Assembly: GCA_951804985.1 (NCBI GenBank)
Contig: OX638135.1
Span: forward strand, 34,629,116-34,693,115
DNA from: Dryomyza anilis
Lineage: Eukaryota > Arthropoda > Insecta > Diptera > Dryomyzidae
Direction: 5' to 3'
Length of the DNA: 64,000 bases
Shown: piece by piece, positions 24,175 to 36,464 of the stretch
How the letters are laid out: every line of letters starts with the position of its first letter
How positions within the stretch are numbered: the first letter of the stretch is position 1
Translations under genes and position numbers: made by a program
Notes under the pieces: model-generated
Databases searched by the model: none
The model's input: the letters and a program-made list of their open reading frames with translations, nothing else
Told to the model about the DNA's origin: nothing

Positions 24175-24486
24175 GCTTTTCAACAAACTGTGTAAATTAT
24201 CGGATACAAAATACAGAAGCAGTGATTATTTAAACAGGTATCCTTCGTTTTTTTATTTTCATCAGTTACGTCTGACCCGAAACAAATTAATCTGAAAAGT
24301 AGATGCCCAACTCAACTTTTTTTAAAATATGCTTTTCAACAAACTATGGAAATAATCGGATACAAAATACAGAAACAGTGATTATTTAAACAGGCATCCT
24401 TCGTTTTTTTATTTTCATCTGTTACGTCTGACCCGAAACAAATAAATCTCAAAAGTAGATGCCCAACTCAATTTTTTTTTAAAATA
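24175..24486. repeat. 156-bp tandem duplication in the foldback arm
   Basis: Two adjacent copies begin GCTTTTCAACAAACT at 24175 and 24331 and run through ATCCTTCGTTTTTTTATTTT and TACGTCTGACCCGAAACAAA. They differ at a few positions. Confidence 0.85.
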
Positions 24487-24660
24487 TGTTTTTATCATTC
24501 CTTGCGATTATTTTAAGATGAATTTAAATTATTAAAATTAATTTCACTGTGCTACAAATTCCAAAAAATTTCGTATACAAAATGTCTCACCTATATTTTT
24601 GGAAAGGTATAGAAAATCAATGAATATCCTCATTTACAGAATGTCTATATCACTTCGAGT

Positions 24661-25376
24661 TTTTTATACCCTACACCTATGAGGTACAGGGTATATTAAC
24701 TTTGTGCATATATTGTAACGCCCCTTAGGAGGCCTGTCCGGTATGGAAAAGTATATATATTCTTGATCAGCATCACTACCCGAGTCCGTTTAGCCATGTC
24801 CGTCTGTCTGTCTGTCCGTCTTGCTGTCTTGCTGTCCGAATACAGAATAACTTGAGAAATACTGATCAGAATGCGATGAAATTTCGTCTCAATATATTTT
24901 AGCCAAAAGTAGGAACTGAGTTTGAAAATGAGCCAAATCGGTCAACGGACACGCCCACCTCCCATACAAGTCACTTTTATATAACTCTTTCGGAACTAAT
25001 AACTCGAAAAGTATTCAAGGTATAGTTATAAAATTTAAAACGTATTGTTAGAATTCACCTAAAAATATGTGGTCCAAAAATGGGCGTGATCCGCCCACAT
25101 TTTTTTTTCATTATTTCCCGGGTTTTTATAGTCGAAAATTGATCCGTAAATTATTAAAATCAAATCTATGAAATATTAGCCTTTCAAAATTTTAAATATA
25201 GGCGTGGTCCGCCCAATTATATTTTTCAATTTTTTTTTTAAGTTTTTTATACTTTATATAAATTTTTAATTTATGGGGATATAAGACGTAAATTTCTGAT
25301 ATATGAATAATTTTCTGAGGGTAAGCATTCCCACCAAAGGTGTAGGGTATTCCATAGTCGGGCCCGACCGACTATG
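24661..25376 (-). repeat. DINE-B repeat, near complete
   Basis: It begins TATACCCTACACCTATGAGG, has the TATATATTCTTGATCAGC core, a GTCCGTCTGTCTGTCTGTCC tract and ends TAGTCGGGCCCGACCGACTA. It is the best reference copy for this family in the window and lies inside the left arm of a foldback unit. Confidence 0.8.
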
Positions 25377-26119
25377 TAATATGCTACGTAATATGTTTCA
25401 AGACTGTATATCTTTTTAAAGAACCAACGCACTTAACTTACCAAAACTTTTTAATTTATTAAAATAGGTTTAAAAAAACCTGAGTACATTGTAAATACAT
25501 TGTTCAATTTTGAAAAATCGTTAAAAAATCATCTTGCAAGATAATCGATACATTTTTACAGTTATTAAGAGTAAAAAGTAAAATAAGGTAATTTATCAGA
25601 ACTTTTGAATTAATCAAAATAACAAGAAACAACAAAGTTATGATTGATTAAATCATTGTCCTTTAAATAATAAAATGTTTTAACCGAGTCATTCCCACAC
25701 TATATTTACCAAAGTCAAGTCAAGTCAATGAGATTTAAAGCTCTTTGATTTTGTTTAAATTTTTATATGCAAGGGTCAATTGAAATGTTTTGGTCAATTT
25801 TTTTTTAAGTTTTTTAGACAACTTTATCCTGAAATGCAGTGATCCAAAGTAACAAAAAATAGACAAAAAAAATTTTATAGGTTTTATAGATATTAAAATA
25901 TCTATTAATCTAAATATGCCATAAACCCCGTCGAGGTGTCATTTTAAAGCTAATAAAATTATATCTTCTTTCCTGGACATGTGGTAATTATCCTTGTACT
26001 TCAAATTGTATGTCCTTAAAAACGACTCTTTTGAAAATTCTGAAAAAATTATAAATTTTGTATTGATTTATTATGAATATTCGTGTCAAATTTCAAGATA
26101 ATATTATTAGGAGTAGATG

Positions 26120-26345
26120 TACCTTGTAGCCGCGGTGGCTCAGTGGTTAGCAGAGATCGGAAATGTCCGTGTGCGTACGCCCGCACATGCCCCTTTCAAC
26201 ATACACTGACGAGCAAATTTGTTTACGCATACTCTGCACTCGGGCACCACATTTTTTTTACAACACATCCCGTCGCAACGAGTGATGCTTTGCATTATTC
26301 TCGGTACCTGCCCTCGTGCGGGCTACAAAACTAAAAACTGCAGCC
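26120..26345 (+). repeat. tRNA-like (SINE-like) sequence in the foldback loop
   Basis: GCCGCGGTGGCTCAGTGGTTAG contains a good Pol III box A (TGGCTCAGTGG, 26136-26146). No box B of the form GGTTCGAATCC follows at the expected distance, so it is not a functional tRNA. A tRNA-derived SINE head is the most likely reading. It is GC-richer than its surroundings. Confidence 0.4.
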
Positions 26346-27080
26346 CGCGCAGACGTGGAATGAGAAAATAGAGAAGCATATCGCGCAAGTGCTATGGTAT
26401 TTATTTCGCGGGGCAACTCTTATAATATTGAAAAGGTAATTAAATTTACTTTTAATAACTGTAAAAATGTGTAGATTATCTTGCAAGATTATTTTTAACA
26501 ATTTTTCAAAATTGGAAAATGTATTAAAATTTGAATTGTTTTGTCGTATAATGATCTATAACTCAGGTTTTTTTAAACATATTTTAATAAATTGTAAAGT
26601 TTTAGTAAGCTAAATATATTGATTTTTTAAAAAGTTATACAGTTTTAAAATAACTTACGTGGATGCTGAGTTTTAATTACATAAGTGACTCAAGGTAGGA
26701 AAATGCGAATTTGCACACAGAGAGCAAATTAAAAAAAAAAAACTCGAAGTGATATAGACATTCTGTAAATGAGGATATTCATTGATTTTCGATACCTATC
26801 CAAAACAAATATATAAAAACGAAGGATACCTGTTAAAATAATCACTGCTTCTGTATTTTTTATCCGATTTTTTTATTTATAGTTTGTTGAAAAGCTAATA
26901 AAATTTTCCAACTGATGACTTACCCACTTTTTTAGTTTAATGTGTTTGAGAGATATAATTTCAATACAATTTCAAAATTGTCGATTTAGGTACGAAAACG
27001 CTTACTTTGAACTCCCGCCGAGTCCATTTCCCATATTCGGATTTCGCTGAAAATTCTTCACATCGATTTTATTTTTTTTA

Positions 27081-27844
27081 CCATCGCGTATGATTTATAT
27101 GTAACAACTCTCAAAACAAGCGAACTCAACGTTTCGTTTAATACATGAATTAAAAATTGTAGTCACATGTTATTCAATCGATTTTGTAACCGATATTATA
27201 GCCGATATCGTTGTTACCGGGAAATAAATGATCAGGGGGGTTAATATAATAAATTGTATAATAAACCGTTCGAGCTTAATGGCTACCGTGTGAAACTGTC
27301 CCCTAATATTCAAAAAATTGTGTAACCTAAATTCCTTCTTTAAAGGTCACTAAGTTTTGTCTATTTTCTAAAGTGTCGCCTGTCCACGATTCTCTGTCCG
27401 TCTTACACCACCCCTATTCTCAATTTGGTGCAGTTAAAGATAAAATGTCAATATTTAATATAGGTATATTATTTTAAACATTTTAGATATGTTGAAATCT
27501 TTGAAACCACACCATCTGGGAACATGATTTTAAGCTAATAACTTAAAATTGAGTTGTTTCACCATACCATACATATTGGTGTTAAATAAATACGAAATGT
27601 AGTTAAAATAAATTAAGATGTAGTTATTTATCTACATATTTCGGAAGTATTAAAAAAGTCAAAATGTAGTTATTTTCAATACAAATGTATTCAAATTATG
27701 CAGTAAAATTATGTAGTTAATTGCATACAAAATTACTACATTAATGAAGTAAAAACGAATACATTTGTATAAGGACGTAAATCAAATACATATGTATTTA
27801 TTTTAAAGACATTTTCTTCCGTTTAATACAGTTTTTTCGTTGTA
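27081..27844. other. AT-rich DNA, no gene seen
   Basis: No coding or repeat signature recognised apart from scattered short palindromes such as GCCGATATCGTTG. Confidence 0.4.
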
Positions 27845-28480
27845 TATATATTAGCTCGACTTGTGCACAGCTTCACCGGTGCGAAGTTTTCGTATATTAT
27901 TTATATATTAGTACAATAAGAAGTGTTTATTTTACAGTTCAACAATATTAAAATTACGTAGATAATCAAAAGGTCAGTTTATAAAAAAGTAAAAAATAAA
28001 AATAAATTTAAATTTAAGAATAATGTAAAAATTGTACTTATAATTTAACATATTTAAAGAGAAATTAGATGTGTGGTTACTTATAAATAGTAGATTTATG
28101 ATGTTAATAGATTATTGTTCTGAAAAATGTATTAGTATATAATACCTAAATCTACATGCTCTGTTTATATTTTAAATACTAAGTGGTAATGAGTTCCAGA
28201 GTCGAATTGCGTTAATGAAAAATAGTATTTGCGATTGTAGATAGTTAAATTTTGCCAAAATTTAATTGAGGCTTCTATTTGAAACGGTAAGACGTAGCTT
28301 ATCAGAAAGATATGCAGTTTCTTATATCCAGATAATTTTAATGCTACAAACTAAAAAGATATCGCGTCTCATTATTAAAATCTCCTCTTAGGAGGACAGT
28401 AAAAATAGCATTTAAAAAAGTTTAGTTGTATGGGACGTGCCACTTCGCTTTGTCCAATCTATCCATTGTGGCTATATAAA
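27845..28480. repeat. Second copy of the repeat seen at 17630
   Basis: It starts after a short TA run with TTAGCTCGACTTGTGCACAGC and has the block GGGACGTGCCACTTCG followed by TTGTCCAATC near 28430. It is more diverged than the copy at 17630. Confidence 0.4.
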
Positions 28481-29530
28481 CGAATCCTCATTATTTAAAT
28501 ACAATTCCCATTGGTGGTGCACTTAATGCATTCTCATACAAAATTCGATTTTTCCGATTTTCCCGTTTTTTCTTGGGAGTTTTCCGAATTCCCAGTATTG
28601 AGACGAATAAACAAAAAAAAAATCATTCAAATCAGTCGATCTGTTCTCATGTTTTTGCGAGACGAGACGGTGTGCATTTCACAACGTAAATGCTGCATAC
28701 TTTTGGGGGCATGTGACGTGAATGATAATTTTCATCAATGACGCCATCAATAATATTTCATCAATGACAGAGTTTCACAATGTCATTGATATATGTATAT
28801 ATGACATATGGTGTATGAAGTATATAATGCAATGTCGTTTATGAAATCGTTGTAGACATAGTCATCAATGACAAATTTTCTAATATCCTCGATTCATCAT
28901 TGATGACCTTGTCAATGAGGCCATTTCCTGCTGGGTAGATATACTATTCATATTATATTATGATAGTAATATAAATACATGTTGTAAGAACTTATAATAC
29001 AACAAAAAACGGAACTAATCTAAAGGACCAATGAGATATCATAAAATATATGTTAGCCACTAAAACAAAAGTAAATTGTTGAAAGTTAAAATGGTTAAAG
29101 TGTTACGTATTGCAATTTTTGTACCAAATCACATGAATTTGAATCACACATTGAACGTTTACTTGCCTTTAAACGAAATTGACGGTTTTTAGAATTTTGA
29201 CCAGCTTTTTTCAATTTTGGACCACTGTGCGCTGTACATATCTCGATGTAAGCTCATTAACTTACATTCACTTGAAGGTCGTAGAATGATACAATCTTTG
29301 CTATTTCTTTATGATATTGTTTGTGGTAATATAATAATAATTGTTCTGATTTATTAATGTTGATAAATTTAACGTTCCTTCTGGCAACTCCGCCATTTGC
29401 CATTATTTAAAATCACAACACACCGCACAAATAATGCTTTTAATGAACCACTTACTACGACATTAATTGAATTTAATCTCTTAAATATCCATCATTTTCT
29501 AGATTTATCGTTTTCAAAACAAAAATTTAA
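28481..29530. other. AT-rich DNA, no gene seen
   Basis: Includes repeated ATCAATGAC/GTCATTGAT phrases at about 28730-28920 that can pair with one another, ending TGCTGGGTAG; possibly a decayed inverted-repeat element. No coding sequence is recognised. Confidence 0.35.
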
Positions 29531-30172
29531 CCAGTTGGGAGGGTTAGATCACATGGGAAATTTTAAAGTAGGTGTTATTATAGTTAGGATTATCAAAATT
29601 TTAATTACCCTACACATATGTGTGGTTACCATTCAAAGTAGTATGAAGGGTCACCAGGGTATACGAAACCTGCAAGTAACTACAAACTTTCAATCGCTGA
29701 AGAATGTCCGTTCATTTGATACCCATATTTACAAATGGGTAGGTGTGCCGAATTTCGATTTTGTTTTTTTTTGGGAACCACAAGTCGTTTTGCGGGTAAA
29801 CATTATTTTCATGTATTTGAGCATGAAAGTTTACCTAAGCACGTATACAGTAAAATTGAACTGTAGATGTAAATTTTATCTGAGGTATTTGAATATAAGT
29901 GGTCAGATCACAGGTTACAATGGACCGATTTTCGCGCATACACCGTAGGTATATAAGTAATATAAATTATGAGTTTCATCATCTAACTCTTTAATTTTTT
30001 AAGTAGTAGGGATTTCAACAGACGGACAGACGGACTTCGCTAAATCGACTCAAGAGGTCATGCTGATCAAGAATATACATATTTTTCCATTCCGGAGAAT
30101 ATTCATTCTCGGTGTTACAAACGGCGTACCAAACGGAATATACCATTTCACTCTTAGTGTAGGTTATAAAAA
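29531..30172 (+). repeat. DINE-A repeat
   Basis: It runs from CCAGTTGGGAGGG to CACTCTTAGTGTAGGTTATA, with core and a short GACGGACAGACGGAC tract. The open frame 29397-29948 runs through it and is not a gene. Confidence 0.8.
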
Positions 30173-30400
30173 TGAGCTACGATACGATTAGAAAGCTCGG
30201 CCTTTTAGGACTGTAGTGCCAAACTATTATTATTATTATTAATTTATACGATTAATGTTAATTTTAAGTTTTAAATGTATCTAGTCTGTAAGGAAATGTA
30301 TGTCCAAGACTTAATAAAAATAAAATAATAATATGGAAGTACATATATAACAATATTTCTTTTTGAGTAACTATAGTGATTCAAATGAAATATAACTACA

Positions 30401-30844
30401 ACCAGTACGCAAGGTTTGATCACATTGGAAATTTTGGAATAGGGATATTGTGATAATTGGTGTGATTAAGTTAGTAAGAATTATGTAAGTTATAGTCGGT
30501 CTAAGCCGGCTATAATTACCCAACACATATGTGATAATGTGTGCGGTGACCACTTAAAAAGATGCATAGGTCACCAGGGTTTACAAATACTGAAAATACC
30601 TACAAATTTGAAATCGCTGAAGGATTTACTTTCACTTAATACCCATATGTACAAATGAGTAGGTTTACCGAATTTCAATTTTTTTTTCGAGAACCACACG
30701 CCAGTTCCCGAGAAAACATTATTTTCATATTTTTGAGCATAAAGACAATATATATTTCCCAAAAAAAAGTGTACTTAAGATCGTATAAAGTAAAATTCAT
30801 CCGTAGATGTAAATTTTATGATGTATTTGAACATAAGTGGTCGG
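30401..30844 (+). repeat. DINE-A repeat, 5' part, split by copia-1
   Basis: It starts ACCAGTACGCAAGG and breaks at AAGTGGTCGG (30844). The rest of the repeat resumes at 42074 after copia-1. Confidence 0.75.
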
Positions 30845-31012
30845 TGTTGGATATTATATACGTTCAACGAAGTACTTTACAAACTTATACTGTATTTGTT
30901 TAATATATATATTAATTATTGTTTTTTTTTGTTTTTGAAATCAAACTGAAAAATAAATGTTGTTCATTAGTTTTGTGAATTGTTCTTAAATATGATCACT
31001 GTTTAAGTATTA
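30845..31012 (+). mobile_element. copia-1 5' LTR
   Basis: TGTTGGATATTATATACG to TTTAAGTATTA. It contains ACGTTCAACGAAGTACTTT, also found in the 3' LTR. At 168 bp it is short for copia LTRs. Both LTRs end ATTA, not CA, when aligned and bounded by the GTCGG duplication. Confidence 0.8.
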
Positions 31013-31028
31013 GAATATGGGCCCAGTG
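31013..31028 (+). other. copia-1 primer-binding site
   Basis: GAATATGGGCCCAGTG follows the LTR. Drosophila copia has TTATGGGCCCAGT at the same place, pairing with an internal fragment of initiator tRNA-Met. The match is in the GGGCCCAG core. Confidence 0.7.
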
Positions 31029-31083
31029 ATCAAGAACAAAATACACACAAGGTTATAAACGAATACGATTATAAAGTTACAAG

Positions 31084-31200
31084 ATGTCTGATATTAAGCC
31101 AAAGTTTGCCAAGCTGAATAACGACAATTATGCAACTTGGAAATTTAAAATGGAGCTACTCCTGCGGAAGCAGAACTTGGGGAAAAGGGTTATAATGCAG
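31084..31200 (+). pseudogene. copia-1 gag N-terminus
   Basis: It starts MSDIKPKFAKLNNDNYATWK and reads ELLLRKQNLGKRVIMQ up to the hAT insertion. Gag continues in frame order at 36077 (MQKRPDMNID) after one copy of the TAATGCAG target duplication. This proves the two parts were once contiguous. Confidence 0.8.
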
Positions 31201-31440
31201 CAGAGCTGTAAAAGTTGGATTACGAATACTTTGATTACGATTACTAAAGAATCATAATCAAAATTTTTACTTACGATTCTTAGTAATTGTAATAAAAAAA
31301 ATTTTATTACGATTACTAAAGAATCGTTATCAAAAATTTTGATTACGATTCTTAGTAGTCGTAATCAAAAATTTTGATTACGATTAAAAATAATCAAAAA
31401 ATAATTTGATTCTTAGTCCTTTTTTGATTTATTCATTTTT
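31201..31440. mobile_element. hAT-type MITE, left end, in copia-1 gag
   Basis: CAGAGCTGTAAAAGTTGG starts at 31201, right after TAATGCAG (31193-31200). The matching right end and second TAATGCAG are almost 5 kb away at 36069-36084, so the MITE was opened by the inverted duplication between them. Confidence 0.85.
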
Positions 31441-32225
31441 TGAAATCTCACATCTCGACTTATGACAACGTTTTTCGTGGCTGAATTATAGCAGCGAAAT
31501 GCTGCTTTTATTGTCATAACCAAGGAAAATCATTTCAATATCCTTATTATCGAGTTTACGACTTTTTCAGTTGGTATATGTACAAAACACTTTAAGCCAA
31601 AAATGTGATAATCCATAATAGAAGGTTTCTTACCATACCATCTCTGGTGTTGTATTAGTTGTTCTTGTAATGACACGATTTTGAATAAAATTTTGCGGTA
31701 GTGATCGCTTCGCCCCAAAACGTATTTGGCAAATTGGCGTCAATGAGCATACATCGAGCCATTTCCATTAAAGTGTGATTCTTTCTTTCTGCTGTGTTCA
31801 ATAATTCTCTTTCCTGTGTACTCACCACCACGGTCAGAACGTACACTACCAAATTTGGAACACTACCAAATTTATTTTTACAAAGCTCTACAAAATATCT
31901 CCAACCTCAGATTAATGTGACTTGACGAGTTGCGCCCGAATCAATTGACGCCAGATTTATGATTTTTACCAACCTTAAACATAAAATATTTACTCATACC
32001 TGATGATGATGGTGCTTCTTCAACCGAATTGACTTTGTGTGATCCTTTCTCACCTCACCGCTTGACATTACTTCCACTCGGTCGTTCAGGCTTCGCACTC
32101 CAGTCCTTGTACTTGATACAATTCTTCTTTAAATGACCAGATTTCTTGCAGAAGAAACACGCATTGACTTTTGCAACAGTAGTTGTGTCTGCGCAATGAT
32201 GGGAGATGAACGTGTCGCGCCGTTC
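31441..32225 (-). pseudogene. Inverted copy of copia-1 integrase, protease and gag zinc knuckle
   Basis: Minus-strand readings: RWYGKKPSIMDYHIFGLKCF (integrase end, near 31560-31650), MEMARCMLIDANLPNTFWGE, an IDSGATR protease motif near 31940, and a CCHC knuckle ACFFCKKSGHLKKNCIKY near 32105-32165. Every part matches the plus-strand copia-1 sequence at 38640-39527 in mirror order with scattered substitutions, including CML here against FML there. It is the outer left arm of palindrome 1. Confidence 0.85.
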
Positions 32226-35128
32226 TCTTGTTTTAATTTGTCCTCCGTTTAATAAAATTTGAATACTTGTCGAGTGCCGTGAAATGTGTCGTTTTTAGTG
32301 TCATTTCAAGTGTCGTCCGCTGCATTTATAAAATTTAAATAATAATAACAATTAACGATTAAAAAAAAATTACAATAAACAAAACCACAAAAATATCAAC
32401 ATAGGACAATAATAACAACAACAACAAACACCGGTTTTTTGCTCTACAAGCACTGCCTGCTTCCGTCGTCGCTGCGTGGATTTTTTCGCAATTGTCGGGC
32501 TTAATTATGCCCTCTGCTGCAATTGTTCATTTGTTTTTCGTTCTCTGTCCCTTCCCCATTCTACTCCACGCTACCAGCGTGCGAGGCTGAACTGCAAGAG
32601 TGCGTGACGAAGACAGTGGTGAAGGCCTATAACAAGTTAGATGCCCTATCTGATTCGATCTCAGATATATTGGAACAGTTACCAGGCAGTGAAATTATTG
32701 TTGCTGGTGACTATCAACACAGGAGGGTTGTTATGTTGAGCTGTTTGCCGAGTGCAATCAACTCACTCAATTGGTGCAGGAACCGACGTACCAGAGCCAA
32801 AAAATCTTAGACCTTTTTCTAACTTCGCATCATGAAAAATATGATGTAAAAGTCCTTTCACCTCTTGGTAATTCCGACCACTGTATTGTTTCCGCTGCGT
32901 TTTCGTATTCTAGTTTACGCGCCTCTTCGATTAAAGCCCCGAAGAGGGCTGTATGGCTTTACGAAAAAGCAAATTGGGATGCGTTAAATGATGGTACAAA
33001 ATGTTACAAATGGTACAAAATATTATTTTATTGGGTATGCGGTCCTTCATACCTTCTAAAAAGATTAGCATTAAACCCAAATACCACTCTTGGTTTAATG
33101 AGACTTGCAGGATTGCAGTCAGGTTGAAAGAGGAAGCCTTGCAGAATTGGCGTTCTAATAAGAATGCTGAGACTGAAAGACTTCGCATACAGGCTAGGAA
33201 TCGCTTTAATGCCGTGATCGTGCGTGAAAAGTTTCTACACGAACACAACGCGCGCAAAAAGGTCCTACTCTACCAGTAGTAAAAATTTCTTGTCATTTGT
33301 TAAAAGGGTGAAGAATCAGACGGCATCGTCTACCCAAAACCCTTGTTATGAATGGCCAAACCTTCACGGACCCGGTTGATAAAGCTAATCTCTTGGCAGA
33401 ATTATTTGCAAATAATTTAACGCTACAAGTTAGCAATCAACCACTGCCCGTAGTTGAATATGTTTCATCTGCAATGCCGGAGATACGTTTTCGAACTCGG
33501 GCAGTTAAAAAGGTTTTAGCAAATCTCAATATTAACAAAGCCTCCAGGTCAAATGTCATATCTGCCCATGTGTTGAAGAAGTGTGCGTCAACGCTGGCTT
33601 GTCCATTGCGTAACCTTTTCAACATCTCCTACACGACAGGAGTTTTTCCATCTTGTTGGAAGGTTGCCAATGTTCAGCCAGTTCGGAAAAAGGGCGAAGC
33701 TACAATCCCTGCTAATTACAATATGCTCTGCGTTATCCAAGGTAATGGAAAGCGGTATAAACTTCCACCTTGTGAACTATCTGGAGTGAAAGAATTACTT
33801 AGTGACCGGCAATATGGTTTCCGTAGGACCAGATCCACCGGTGACTTGATGGCGGTCCGCTCCGAAAAGTGGAATAATTGTATTCACCTTTTCGGGGAGA
33901 GTAAGGTGGCTGCTCTTGATATTTCCAAGGCTTTTGATCGAGTGTGGCATGAAGCCCTCGTATCAAAACTTATTGCATATGGTGTCGGTATTTCTTTTAC
34001 TGGATGGATATCGAGTTTTCTCCAGGGTCGTTCAATACGAGTTGCGATGGAAGGTGTTTTCTCAGAACAACATTTCAACAATTCTGAGGTCCGCGGGGTT
34101 CCGTCCTATCCCCGTCCCTATTGCTAGTATTTATCATTGACCTTCTGTCATTGATTCAGAACCCAATTCATTCCTTTGCAGATGACAGTAACATTTGTCA
34201 TTCATTTTCGTTCAACAAGCGCCCAAACTCTTTGAAGATTGAGAGTAAAAGACGCACTATGAATGACACACTCAAGAATGACCTTAAATCAATCTCCGAG
34301 TGGGGTCTAGCTAATAGAGTTGATTTTAATGCTAGCAAGACCCAATGTTGTCTTTTATCTCACAAAAGAATGGATTCAGCCATATCTCCCTCCCACCAAT
34401 ATGGACTCTGTCGATATTGCGCAGTCAGCCGCTCTTGACCTTCTGGGCATATCAATTCAATGTGACCTCCTTTGGAATGATAAAATATTTGATGTGTTGA
34501 AAGAAGCGGCCAAGTGCCTCGGTTTTCTGAAACGGTGTAAGACAGACTTCACTCCCGCTGACTTGCGCATTGTCTACACAACCTATATTCGGCCTAAGAT
34601 GGAATACAATTCACACATATGGGCAGGGGCTTCAAAATCTTCTTTGGAATTCCTGGATCGAATCCAACAACGTGCAATATATTTAATATGGGATGAAAAT
34701 ATTTCATCGTCTATTGGTTCTCTTGAGCACCGAAGGACCGTAGGGTGTGTAAGCCTGTTTTATAGGTTTTACAATGGTAAGTGTTCGAGGGAAATACATG
34801 GCCTGATTCCACCAGGTCGTGTATTCTCTCATTCTACTCGGGCATCGAACCAAGCCCACCCCTTCGTAGTCCACTCGGTTCTCAACAGAACTACGCTTTA
34901 CAGAGATAATTCGTTCTTCAGCCGCACGATACGTTTGTGGAACAATCTCCCTGCGTCTGTTTTTCCCGACATTTTTAATATTGGAAACATTAAAGCAAAC
35001 ATCCACCGACACTACTCTATCTTTCCTCCTCCCTTTAACCTATAATCCTTTCTTATGATCAACACTGTACATTGTATGAATAGGGGGCATCCCCTGAGCG
35101 TTGATTAATTTGTTAAAAAAAAAAAAAA
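32226..35128 (+). pseudogene. Jockey/CR1-like LINE, left-arm copy (RT kept)
   Basis: It sits inside inverted copia-1 gag and ends in a poly-A run at 35115-35128. A 5' leader to about 32620 is followed by a deletion that removes the first half of the endonuclease. The endonuclease end (LFLTSHHEKYDVKVLSPLG, NSDHCIVSAAFS) starts near 32810. RT motifs run LANLNINKAS, LLSDRQYGFRRTRSTGDL, AALDISKAFDRVWHEAL and SFADDSN (near 34175-34195), then VYTTYIRPKMEYNSHIWAGA. Frameshifts near 34120 and 34320 break the RT. The mirror copy at 36465-38620 keeps the endonuclease but lacks the RT core. Clade assignment is by motif style only. Confidence 0.85.
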
Positions 35129-35501
35129 CTGCTAAGCAGCTTTGCAGAATTCCATTTGTCAGAGAGAACTTCATCACTAATATCACGCAATTTCTTAAAA
35201 AGATCTTGCATACGATTAATATGTGCTACTGCATCACCGCCTTCCTCAATGTCCTGTGAACATATTGATCGCATTAAAAATAACCTGTTTGTCAGCGTAT
35301 TTTTCTCATGATATTCCTTAAGGGCCTCCCAAGTTGCAATTGCAGTCTTCAATATACGAATATGTCCTAGTTGATCATCCATCACCAGCAAACCAAAAGT
35401 GCCTCTTGCTTCATCATCTTTTTCATCCCAATCATAAAGATCTGCTTGATTAGTAGTATGTCCATTCTTGTCAATATTCATATCTGGACGTTTCTGCATT
35501 A
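35129..35501 (-). pseudogene. Inverted copia-1 gag segment
   Basis: The minus frame MQKRPDMNIDKNGHTTNQAD, with LYDWDEKDDEARGTFGLLVM and LRDISDEVLSDKWNS, is copia gag. It mirrors the plus-strand segment at 36077-36464 and differs in residues (KDDEA against KYDEA, IATWEAL against FANWEAF). The downstream side is interrupted by the LINE poly-A. Confidence 0.85.
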
Positions 35502-36076
35502 CACATCTGTAAAGGTTGGATTACGATTACTTTTGATTACGATTACTAAAGAATCGTTATCAAAAATTTTGAATACGATTCTTTGTAGTCGTAATCAAAA
35601 ATTTTGATTACGATTAGATATAATCAAAAATTAATTTGATTCTTAGTACATTTTTTGATTATTTTTACGACTACTTTAAAATAATCAAAAACTGGATTAC
35701 TAGTTTTTGATTATTTTAAACTACTTTTTTTTGAATATTTCTATTTTTGTTAGATTATTTTCGATTATTTGATAATCAAAAAATAATAGAAATAACCAAA
35801 AAAAAAAAAGTAGTCGGATTACAAGTTTTTGATTATTTTAAAGTAGTCGTGAAAAAAATCAAAAAAAAAAGTAGTCGGATTACTAGTTTTTGATTATTTT
35901 AAAGTAGTCGTAAAAATAATCAAAAAATGTACTAAGAATCAAATTACTTTTTGATTTTATCTAATCGTAATCAAAATTTTTGATTACGACTACAAAGAAT
36001 CGTATTCAAAATTTTTGATTACGATTCTTTAGTAATCGTAATCAAAAGTAATCGTTATCCAACCTTTACAGATCTG
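35502..36076. mobile_element. hAT-type MITE at the centre of palindrome 1
   Basis: A 575-bp unit with inverted ends (CACATCTGTAAAGGTTGG and CCAACCTTTACAGATCTG) and TGATTACGATTA arms. TAATGCAG follows on the right (36077-36084), and its complement CTGCATTA precedes on the left (35494-35501). That is mirror symmetry, not a direct target duplication. This is the axis of the large palindrome. Confidence 0.85.
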
Positions 36077-36464
36077 TAATGCAGAAACGTCCAGATATGA
36101 ATATTGATATAAGAATTGAATATAAGAATGGACATACTACTAATCAAGCAGATCTTTATGATTGGGATGAAAAATATGATGAAGCAAGAGGCACTTTTGG
36201 TTTGCTGGTGATGGATGATCAACTAGGACATATTTGTATATTGAAGACAGCATTTGCAAATTGGGAGGCTTTTAAGGAATATCATGAGAAAAATACGCTG
36301 ACAAACAGGGTATTTTTAATGCGATCAATATGTTCACTGGAGATTGAGTAAGGCGGTGATGCTGTAGCACATATTAATCGTATGCAAGATATTTTTAAGA
36401 AATTGCGTGATATTAGTGATGAAGTTCTCTCTGACAAATGGAATTCTGCAAAGCTGCTTAGCAG
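36077..36464 (+). pseudogene. copia-1 gag, middle part
   Basis: It continues gag after the MITE: MQKRPDMNIDIRIEYKNGHT, LYDWDEKYDEARGTFGLLVM, RVFLMRSICSLEIE. A stop at 36349 interrupts it; the reading continues GGDAVAHINRMQD and SDEVLSDKWNS to the LINE insertion at 36465. The sequence fits the gag UBN2-type region of copia. Confidence 0.8.

Larger units (their letters stand above)
23912..27080. mobile_element. 3.2-kb foldback unit, nested
   Basis: The left end CATTAGACTGACAATGACTG shares its first bases with the foldback element at 9772. The inverted arms pair GATGTGGAGAATTTTCAGCG (near 24008) with CGCTGAAAATTCTTCACATC (near 27047), and the inner ATCTTGCAAGATAAT-type sequences near 25535 and 26475. 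A DINE-B (24661-25376) sits in the left arm only. The right terminus is not visible. No transposase is present. Confidence 0.6.

Noticed and set aside
26131..26160. Possible tRNA gene
   Set aside because: Box A is present, but no box B and no cloverleaf can be drawn; kept only as a SINE-like sequence.
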